From DATKNA01 sp963755755 (GTDB lineage Bacteria; Actinomycetota; Actinomycetes; Actinomycetales; Kineosporiaceae), in assembly GCA_963755755.1 (NCBI GenBank), contig CAVWLJ010000011.1, positions 304,032 through 368,031 of the forward strand: 64,000 nt of DNA, written 5' to 3'. Of the stretch, positions 58,535-64,000 are shown piece after piece. The notes under the pieces are model-generated. The model was not told the DNA's origin and made no database searches. It saw only the letters and a list, made by a program, of their open reading frames with translations. Made by a program: the position numbers and the translations under genes. The first letter of the stretch is position 1. Each line of letters begins with the position of its first letter.

Positions 58535-59069
58535 CGGCCGCCGAGTCGGCGGGTTCGGCCGTCGTCAACCGGAAGTCCGCGGGCGTACCCCCGGCGAACA
58601 GCCGGTCGCCTGCTCCGACCACGGTCGGGAAGGTGATCAACCGGTATTCGTCCACCAGGTCTGCCGCGGCCAGCTCATGCACCAGGCTGAGGCTGCCGAT
58701 CACGACCACGTCCCGCTGTGCCGGCTCCTCCTTGACCCAGGTCAGCGGGTCACCGTCGATCGCCGCGGAGTTCGACCAGGCGGTCGCGTCGATCCCGGTA
58801 CGCGTCGCGACCCGCTTGGGCACGGTGTTCATCACCCGGGCGTAGTCCGTGTCGCGACCCGGCCAGAGCCGGGCGAAGTGCTCCCAGGTCCGGCGGCCAT
58901 ACAGCTGGACGCCGTGGGTCATCCGGTCGCCGAGGCGGAACTTGTCGTCACTGACCGGCCCCGACCCGTACTTGAACGCCCAGCCGCCGTAGCCGGTCCC
59001 CGCGCGCCCGTCGGGGTCGGAGACCACGCCGTCCACCGTGACGAACTGGATGACGATGACATCGCCCAT
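58485..59069 (-). CDS. Dihydrofolate reductase family protein (RibD C-terminal domain-like)
   Basis: A 194-residue protein starting with VIVIQFVTVDGVVSDPDGRAG, containing LYGRRTWEHFARLWPGRDTDYARVMN and VVVIGSLSLVHELAAADLVDEYRL plus FPTVVGAGDRLFAGG. This is the YyaP/YwjB type of RibD_C domain, which binds NADPH; it is not the folate-pathway enzyme. ATG 59069 follows GGAGGAGCAG. It is divergent from the ECF sigma gene. Confidence 0.88.
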   Translation of the reverse strand: MGDVIVIQFVTVDGVVSDPDGRAGTGYGGWAFKYGSGPVSDDKFRLGDRMTHGVQLYGRRTWEHFARLWPGRDTDYARVMNTVPKRVATRTGIDATAWSNSAAIDGDPLTWVKEEPAQRDVVVIGSLSLVHELAAADLVDEYRLITFPTVVGAGDRLFAGGTPADFRLTTAEPADSAAVTVLTVLRRDRGEQDR

Positions 59070-59197
59070 CGACTGCTCCTCCTGTCGTGGCGGCCCCTGC
59101 CGGGCCGCTTTTCACCGACACCTACCGGGAACGGGGCCCGAACTCATCGCACCTGCTCCGCAGAATCTCGGGAGCCGTGCAACGTAGGCTCACCGGC

Positions 59198-60184
59198 GTG
59201 GTGGAGGCGACGAGCGTGCAGCACCAGGACGTGCCGCACGACGAGCGGCACGAGGCCTTCCGCGGTGAGCTGCTGGCGCACTGCTACCGGATGCTCGGCT
59301 CGGTGGACGAGGCCGAGGACCTGGTGCAGGAGACGCTCCTGCGGGCGTGGCGGGCCGCCGACCGGTACGACCCGCAGCTGGCGTCCCTGCGGACCTGGCT
59401 GCACCGGATCGCCACCAACGCCTGCCTCACCGCACTGCAGGGGCGTGCCCGCCGGCCGCTCCCGAGCGGACTCGGCCCGGCCGGCGACGACCCGCAGGTT
59501 CCCCTGGTGCCCAGGCTGGACGTTCCTTGGCTGCAGCCGTTCCCGGACACCCTGCTCGGCGATCCCGCCGACGCCGCCCAGCAGCGCGCCGGACTACGGC
59601 TGGCGCTGGTCGCCGCGCTGCAGCTGCTCCCCGCACGGCAACGCGCGGCGCTGGTACTGCGGGAGGTGCTCCAGCTCTCCGCCGCGGAGGTGGCGCAGGT
59701 CCTGGACAGCAGCGTGGCCTCGGTGAACAGCAGCCTGCAGCGCGCCCGGGCCACGCTTCGCGCCGCCGGGCCGGTTCTCGAGGAGCTGCGTGAACCCGAC
59801 GACCCCGCCGAGCAAGCCGTTCTCGAGCGGTACCTGTCGGCCTTCGAGGCGGCCGACGTGCCCGGCCTGACCCGGCTGCTGGCCGACGACGTGGTCCTCG
59901 AGATGCCGCCGGTGGCGCTCTGGCTCGCCGGCCCGGCGCACTACCGGGAGTTCATGGAGCGCGTCTTCGGCATGCGGGGGCCGGGATGGCGGCTCCTGCC
60001 CGTCCGGGCCAACGGAAGCCCTGCCCTGGCCGCCTACGCGCCGGACCCGGCAACCGGAGGAGTCCGTGCCCATTCGCTCAACGTGTTCACGGTGACCGGC
60101 GGCCGCATCCGGCGCTGCGTCACTTTCGCCGACCCGGCCGTCTTCGACCTGTTCGCGCTGCCACGTTCCGAAAGCAGTGCGTAG
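59198..60184 (+). CDS. ECF sigma factor with C-terminal NTF2/SnoaL-like domain
   Basis: Region 2 (GELLAHCYRMLGSVDEAEDLVQETLLRAWRA, RTWLHRIATNACLTAL) and region 4 (LQLLPARQRAALVLREVLQLSAAEVAQVL, SVNSSLQRARATL) are followed by an NTF2-like domain (YLSAFEAADVPGLTRLLADDVVLEMPP...YREFMERVFG). This is the SigG/ECF56-like architecture, where the fused tail replaces an anti-sigma factor. The start is uncertain: GTG 59198 or the next GTG 59201. It is divergent from the DHFR-like gene. Confidence 0.85.
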   Translation: MVEATSVQHQDVPHDERHEAFRGELLAHCYRMLGSVDEAEDLVQETLLRAWRAADRYDPQLASLRTWLHRIATNACLTALQGRARRPLPSGLGPAGDDPQVPLVPRLDVPWLQPFPDTLLGDPADAAQQRAGLRLALVAALQLLPARQRAALVLREVLQLSAAEVAQVLDSSVASVNSSLQRARATLRAAGPVLEELREPDDPAEQAVLERYLSAFEAADVPGLTRLLADDVVLEMPPVALWLAGPAHYREFMERVFGMRGPGWRLLPVRANGSPALAAYAPDPATGGVRAHSLNVFTVTGGRIRRCVTFADPAVFDLFALPRSESSA

Positions 60185-60648
60185 ACCTCCGTCCACTGCC
60201 GATCCGGATCGTCGTCGTGGGGTCCGTAGATTTCCCACCGGGTGCCGTTCGGCCGGTGCCCGTGCGCGGCGCACCAGGCGAGCACCGCCTCGTGGGCCGC
60301 GCCGACGCCCGCGAAGGAGCCGCGATGGACCGCCATGGCCGCGGTTCCGGCGGGCAGCGCCGATTCCACCACCCGTCCGGTCAGCGGGCAGGGCCGGTCG
60401 AGCAGGACGCCGACCTCCACGTTGGGCACGCTGTCGCGGTACAGCATGATGTTGCGGCACCCACGATCGATCCCGCCGGCGCGGAGGCAGTCCCAGACCT
60501 CGCCGAGAAGCTGCCCCCACAGCGTGGGGAATTCGTGCCACGTCGTCCGGACGGCGACGACGGCGGTCCGGCGTGACCGGACCTCGGTCAGGTTCACCTC
60601 ATGGTCCACGGGAACATCATCGCTGCGGGGTGCTGCGATCTCGAACAC
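60034..60648 (-). CDS. GyrI-like small-molecule-binding domain protein
   Basis: The N-terminal 155 residues match a GyrI-like/AraC effector-binding domain: RRTAVVAVRTTWHEFPTLWGQLLGEVW, VEVGVLLDRPCPLTGRVV, GSFAGVGAAHEAVLAWCAAHG, and WEIYGPHDDDPDRQWTEVYALLS. Such proteins bind hydrophobic ligands or hydrolyse them. The reading frame then runs about 150 bases antisense to the sigma gene with no family similarity, so the real stop may be hidden by an indel near 60180. GTG 60609 is an alternative start. Confidence 0.7.
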   Translation of the reverse strand: MFEIAAPRSDDVPVDHEVNLTEVRSRRTAVVAVRTTWHEFPTLWGQLLGEVWDCLRAGGIDRGCRNIMLYRDSVPNVEVGVLLDRPCPLTGRVVESALPAGTAAMAVHRGSFAGVGAAHEAVLAWCAAHGHRPNGTRWEIYGPHDDDPDRQWTEVYALLSERGSANRSKTAGSAKVTQRRMRPPVTVNTLSEWARTPPVAGSGA

Positions 60649-60663
60649 CTCGCGTCGCGACGC

Positions 60664-61899
60664 TCAGGAGCGGGAAGCGGCGACGGCCGGCGTCCGCTGC
60701 TCCTCACAGGTCGCGATCGGGGCCAGGACTCGCGGCCGCAGCCCGCCGCCCTTGCGCTGTTCGAGGAGTTGGGTGACGAGGGCGAGAGCAGTGGCGGCGA
60801 ACCCGGCGAGGGCGACGCTCCGCAGACCGGTCGTCGTCAGCAGGCCGCTGCCGAGCAGCGCGCCCACCGTGATCCCGACGTTGAACGAGGTCGACGAACC
60901 GGCTGCGGCGAGGTCGGTCGGGCCGGGAGCGACCTGCAGCACGCGGGTCCCGAGTGCTGCGGCGAAGGCGGCCAGGGCAGCGGCCGAGAGCGCGACCGCG
61001 GCGATCGCGACCGCGGGCTGGGTCCCGGCCAGGTACTGGGTCAGCAGGGCCGCGGCCTCGAGTCCCACGGCGAGGAGGCCCGTCAGCCAGGCGTTCCGGT
61101 CGACGAGCAGGGCGGCTACGGCGACGCCCGCCAGACCGGCCAGACCGCGGACGAACAGCACCGGGCTGACCTCGCCGCGGTCGAGTCCGCTGACCTGCAG
61201 CAGGAAGGGCTCGACGTAGGTGAAGGCGGTGTAGGCGCCGGTGACGGCGAGCGCGGTCGTGGCGAGCAGCAGGCGGTACCGGCGTGCGTCCGGTCGCGTC
61301 CCGGTCTGAACGCCTTCGTACGCCCCCTGATCGGACGGGAGCAGCACGGCCACGAGGACGAGCAGCCCCAGCGCGAACACGCTCATCCCCACGAAGGCCG
61401 CCCGCCAGCCGGCCTGCTGTCCGAGCCAGGTGCCCGCGGGGACGCCGAGCACGCCCGCAAGCGAGCTGCCCGCGAAGAGCAGGGTCACCGCCCGGCCCCG
61501 GAGCCGCTGCGGCACGAGCGCCGCGCCCACGGGTACGACGAGCGCCCAGAAGAGGGCCTGCGCCGCGGCGGTCAGCCCGCGAGACGTCAGCAACAGCGCG
61601 TAATTCGGAGCCAGGGCCGAGCCCAGCGTCCCGAGCACGAGGATCCCCAGGAGCCCGACGAGCAGGCGACGGCGTCCCACCCCTCGCGCCAGCCGGGTGA
61701 GGGGCAGGGTCAGGACGACGACGACGAAGCCGTACCCCGTGACCAGGAGGCCCGTGGCCGCCGGCGTCGTATGGAGTGACTCGGCGATCGGCGTCAGCAG
61801 CCCGATGGGCAGGGCCTCCGTCGTGACGTAGGCGAACGTCGACAGGGACAGCACCGCCACGGCGGCCAGAGCGCGGACACTCACATCTCGATCACTCAT
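60664..61899 (-). CDS. MFS transporter (drug/sugar efflux type)
   Basis: A 411-residue protein with twelve hydrophobic helices. Early helices include ALAAVAVLSLSTFAYVTTEAL, and TGLLVTGYGFVVVVLTLPLTRLARGVGRRRLLVG contains motif A; later segments are LGVPAGTWLGQQAGWRAAF and STSFNVGITVGALLGSGLL. The AraJ/Cmx-like efflux group fits best. ATG 61899 was chosen because the hydrophobic core starts soon after; longer readings overlap the divergent CGNR gene. It probably answers to that regulator, since the two starts are 39 bases apart. Confidence 0.9.
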   Translation of the reverse strand: MSDRDVSVRALAAVAVLSLSTFAYVTTEALPIGLLTPIAESLHTTPAATGLLVTGYGFVVVVLTLPLTRLARGVGRRRLLVGLLGILVLGTLGSALAPNYALLLTSRGLTAAAQALFWALVVPVGAALVPQRLRGRAVTLLFAGSSLAGVLGVPAGTWLGQQAGWRAAFVGMSVFALGLLVLVAVLLPSDQGAYEGVQTGTRPDARRYRLLLATTALAVTGAYTAFTYVEPFLLQVSGLDRGEVSPVLFVRGLAGLAGVAVAALLVDRNAWLTGLLAVGLEAAALLTQYLAGTQPAVAIAAVALSAAALAAFAAALGTRVLQVAPGPTDLAAAGSSTSFNVGITVGALLGSGLLTTTGLRSVALAGFAATALALVTQLLEQRKGGGLRPRVLAPIATCEEQRTPAVAASRS

Positions 61900-61903
61900 G
61901 ACT

Positions 61904-61925
61904 CCACCGTAGACCTGTTTGGTGG
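61904..61925. promoter_or_regulatory. Dyad between divergent MFS and CGNR genes
   Basis: CCACC (61904-61908) and GGTGG (61921-61925) are 12 bases apart in the 39-base gap between divergent starts. It could be an operator for the CGNR regulator. The arms are short, so confidence is low. Confidence 0.3.
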
Positions 61926-61938
61926 TAGCGTCATCCCC

Positions 61939-62667
61939 ATGAGCACCACACATTTCCCGCGCATCGTCGGCGGTCATCTCGGCCTCGATCTGGTGAACAC
62001 CGTGGCTCCGCGGACGCCGAGCGGCGACGAGCACGAGGACTACCTGGCCACGGCGCAGCAACTGCTCGACTGGTCGCGTCGCGTGGGGGTGCTCAGCGAC
62101 GTCGAGGCCGATGCGGTGTCGGCCGCGTGGGCCACCGCCGGAACCGGGGAGCAGGCATTGCGGGCCGTGTGGGAGATCCGGGAGGCAACCTATGAGGTCC
62201 TAAAGGCGGCGCTCTCGCCCCCCGTGGATCGCGCCGACCGCGCGGACCACGCGCATCCCGCGGACACGCTCGACGCGCTCGGGCGGCTGTTCCTCGCGCT
62301 GGACCACGGCGACCGCCCGGGGCTCGCTCGCTCCGGCTGGGGTCCTGCCCGCGGCCGTGGGGTTGCCCCCCGAGCCGCCCGAGTCGGAGGACGGTCGGGG
62401 TGTGGCCCGGATCCGGTACGGCGAGGTGCCCGGCTGGCTCGTGCCGGACCGGCTCGCCGCAGCGTGCGTGGAGCTGGTGCAGACGGTCGATGTGCACCAG
62501 TTGAAGGCCTGCCCGCTGGACGAGGGCGGCTGCGGCTGGCTGTTCCTCGACCGCAGCCGCAACGGCTCCCGTCGGTGGTGCACGATGGAGGACTGCGGAG
62601 CGCATGCGAAAGCACGGCGACTGACGGAGCGACGGCGCCGAGCGCTGCTACCGGTGAAACGAGCTGA
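61939..62667 (+). CDS. CGNR zinc-finger transcriptional regulator (two frame breaks)
   Basis: The N-terminal ABATE-like domain starts FPRIVGGHLGLDLVNTVAPRT and contains YLATAQQLLDWSRRVGVLS. After a frame change near 62340 the CGNR zinc finger follows: CPLDEGGCGWLFLDRSRNGS and RRWCTMEDCGAHAKARR, with four Cys ligands. A further shift near 62600 would restore the first frame, which stops at 62667; otherwise the zinc-finger frame runs far into the convergent GT87 gene. It is divergent from the MFS gene, which it may control. Confidence 0.78.
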   Translation: MSTTHFPRIVGGHLGLDLVNTVAPRTPSGDEHEDYLATAQQLLDWSRRVGVLSDVEADAVSAAWATAGTGEQALRAVWEIREATYEVLKAALSPPVDRADRADHAHPADTLDALGRLFLALDHGDRPGLARSGWGPARGRGVAPRAARVGGRSGCGPDPVRRGARLARAGPARRSVRGAGADGRCAPVEGLPAGRGRLRLAVPRPQPQRLPSVVHDGGLRSACESTATDGATAPSAATGETS

Positions 62668-62719
62668 GCTGGTTGCGCAGCGGTCGGGGTATCACCTCGA
62701 AAGGACATGGCAGTGCTCG

Positions 62720-63940
62720 TCATGCGCCTGCCCAGGCCTTCTCCCGGCGATCGGCCGGCCGTTCGTCCGGGCCCAGGTCTATGACCGGGACGTCGTGCGG
62801 TCCACGCCGCAGACAGAGCGCTGCCGCCCCCAGCACGCAGAAGGCGGCGAGCATGTGCAGGTTGCTCACCACCCACCCGAGGGGACCGAGTCCGCTCAGC
62901 CCGTCGACCGGACCGACGAACATCACGGCCACGAGACAAGCGGCCCACGCCTTGACCGCGACCCCCGCCTCCCGCAGGAGACAAAGGCCGGGCACCAACA
63001 GCCAGAACTGGTGATGTGTCCAGGAGATGGGTGAAGCGAGCAGAGAACCGGCGCCTATGCAGGAAACAGCCAACGACTGGCCGCCGCGCCCGTACAGCCG
63101 CCACGCGACGATCGTCGCGACGGCCATGACCGTGGCCGCCAGGAGTAACCAGACGCCCGTCGAATGAATATGTGCTCGTTCCAGGCACGCGCGGATGGAC
63201 TGATTGCCGGCGGCATTGGCCTTGCCGAATCGGCCGGACTCGAACAACTCCCCGGCCCAGTAGTGGGCTGATTGACGAGGGTCGGTCAGCAGGGCGGCCG
63301 CGGTCAGGACGGCAGCGGTGATCGAGGCGATCGCCGCCTGACGCCGCCGCCCGACAAGCACCAGGAGGGGGACGAAGGCCAGCGGTGTCAGCTTGATCGC
63401 TATCGCGCAGCCCAGGAGGTAGCCACGCCAGCGAGCGGACACGAGGAACAGGTCGGCCAGGGTCAGCGCGACGATCAGGGCGGACGCCTGGCCGAGCGTG
63501 GCGTCGCTCCGGCCCGGTGCGGACGAGAGCAGCACCAGGGTGCACACCAGCGCCGCGGCGGCGGCGTTGCCTCCCCTGAATGCGAAGCGGCGGTTCCCCG
63601 GGAACTCGTCCGCACGGCAGGCGGCGACGACGGCGAGCGCCATCACGACGAGTGCCGCCGTGGTGAGGACCAACCAGGTCACCCCGAGCACACGGGAGGG
63701 CACGAGGGGCAGCCAGGAGAACAGATAGCCGGCGAACGGCGGGTAGGTGAATCCTTCGCCGGCCGGCCCCGCGTAGTCGTACAGACTGCCCCCGGCCAGC
63801 AGATCCCGGGTGGCTCCGACATAGACACGAAGATCCGAGAAATGATCGCCCGGCCCCAGCCAATGAACGTATGCGCAGAGTTGCGCCACGATGCACACGG
63901 CCGCCAGAGGTGCCAGCAGCCGAGGCCTCAGATGCACCAA
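62720..63940 (-). CDS. GT87 (DUF2029) family glycosyltransferase, integral membrane
   Basis: A 406-residue protein with about ten membrane helices and the GT87 features: an early external loop with acidic residues (HFSDLRVYVGATRDLLAGGSLYDY), FTYPPFAGYLFSWLPLVP, GQASALIVALTLADLFLVS, AIKLTPLAFVPLLVLVGRR and ASPISWTHHQFWLLVPGL. This family contains polyprenyl-phosphate-mannose-dependent alpha-mannosyltransferases of lipomannan and related glycan synthesis; the acceptor here is unknown. The sequence is unbroken. It has no co-directional neighbour in the window. Confidence 0.88.
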   Translation of the reverse strand: MVHLRPRLLAPLAAVCIVAQLCAYVHWLGPGDHFSDLRVYVGATRDLLAGGSLYDYAGPAGEGFTYPPFAGYLFSWLPLVPSRVLGVTWLVLTTAALVVMALAVVAACRADEFPGNRRFAFRGGNAAAAALVCTLVLLSSAPGRSDATLGQASALIVALTLADLFLVSARWRGYLLGCAIAIKLTPLAFVPLLVLVGRRRQAAIASITAAVLTAAALLTDPRQSAHYWAGELFESGRFGKANAAGNQSIRACLERAHIHSTGVWLLLAATVMAVATIVAWRLYGRGGQSLAVSCIGAGSLLASPISWTHHQFWLLVPGLCLLREAGVAVKAWAACLVAVMFVGPVDGLSGLGPLGWVVSNLHMLAAFCVLGAAALCLRRGPHDVPVIDLGPDERPADRREKAWAGA

Positions 63941-64000
63941 TGCAGGTTACCCCAGGCGCGGCGGATGCCCTGACGTCGGCGCCGTGATCAGGAAATGCGA

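Noticed and set aside
62654..62661. Further parS site (GGTGAAAC) near the CGNR gene
   Set aside because: Only a half-site; the palindrome is not present.

Overview
This window is a chromosomal segment of a very GC-rich (roughly 73-75% by eye) actinobacterium, centred on the origin of replication. Gene order matches the mycobacterial rplI-rpsF-ponA1-PadR-ino1, pcnA-mutT4-murJ-sigM-trxBA-cwlM-parBA-rsmG-jag-yidC-yidD-rnpA-rpmH and dnaA-dnaN-recF-gyrBA blocks. The kinase-like partner of MurJ is a separate gene, gnd lies between dnaN and recF, and a ddl gene lies next to parB. These traits point to the Pseudonocardiales (Pseudonocardia or Actinomycetospora type), which is an inference from content, not a database match.

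Layout. (a) 1-6.1 kb, minus strand: a DUF2079 membrane protein, the ribosomal/SSB operon rpsF-ssb-rpsR-rplI, a GT87-like membrane protein and a class A penicillin-binding protein. (b) 6.3-10.4 kb: a PadR regulator with a palindromic operator, coupled to inositol-phosphate synthase; an 18-bp inverted repeat; an MFS transporter; a small secreted protein. (c) 10.4-27.3 kb: pcnA, NUDIX, DUF6049, MurJ, a pseudokinase, an ECF sigma/anti-sigma pair, thioredoxin reductase and thioredoxin, a CwlM-like amidase, GNAT, aminotransferase, D-Ala-D-Ala ligase. (d) 27.3-34.6 kb, minus strand: parB-parA with an array of parS sites, rsmG, jag, yidC, yidD, rnpA, rpmH. (e) 34.6-48.8 kb, plus strand: DnaA-box regions, dnaA, dnaN, gnd, recF, DUF721/DciA, gyrB, gyrA with a 420-residue intein, and a DUF3566 protein. 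(f) 48.8-58.5 kb, accessory: tRNA-Ile(GAT) carries a decayed integrative element (int, xis, truncated rep, esterase, a small membrane protein) bounded by a 49-bp direct repeat. This is followed by an MFS/VOC pair and a two-gene EACC1-caspase conflict-type module, which ends at a third partial copy of the tRNA 3' end plus terminator. (g) 58.5-64 kb: a DHFR-like protein, an ECF sigma factor with an NTF2-like tail, a GyrI-like protein, a divergent MFS/CGNR-regulator pair and a GT87 mannosyltransferase-like protein.

The core genes cover replication initiation, segregation, membrane insertion, cell-wall synthesis and redox control, as usual around an actinobacterial origin. Many conserved genes (ssb, dnaA, gyrA, trxB, trxA, ddl, murJ neighbours, caspase, integrase) are broken by single-base frame changes while each frame segment is well conserved. 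Most are probably indel errors in the assembly, so I annotate these loci as full-length genes and give the approximate break positions. The most interesting content is the EACC1-caspase-ASH-multi-TM module beside a tandem tRNA-Ile integration site, the GyrA intein, and the parS array embedded in a poorly understood reading frame upstream of parA.
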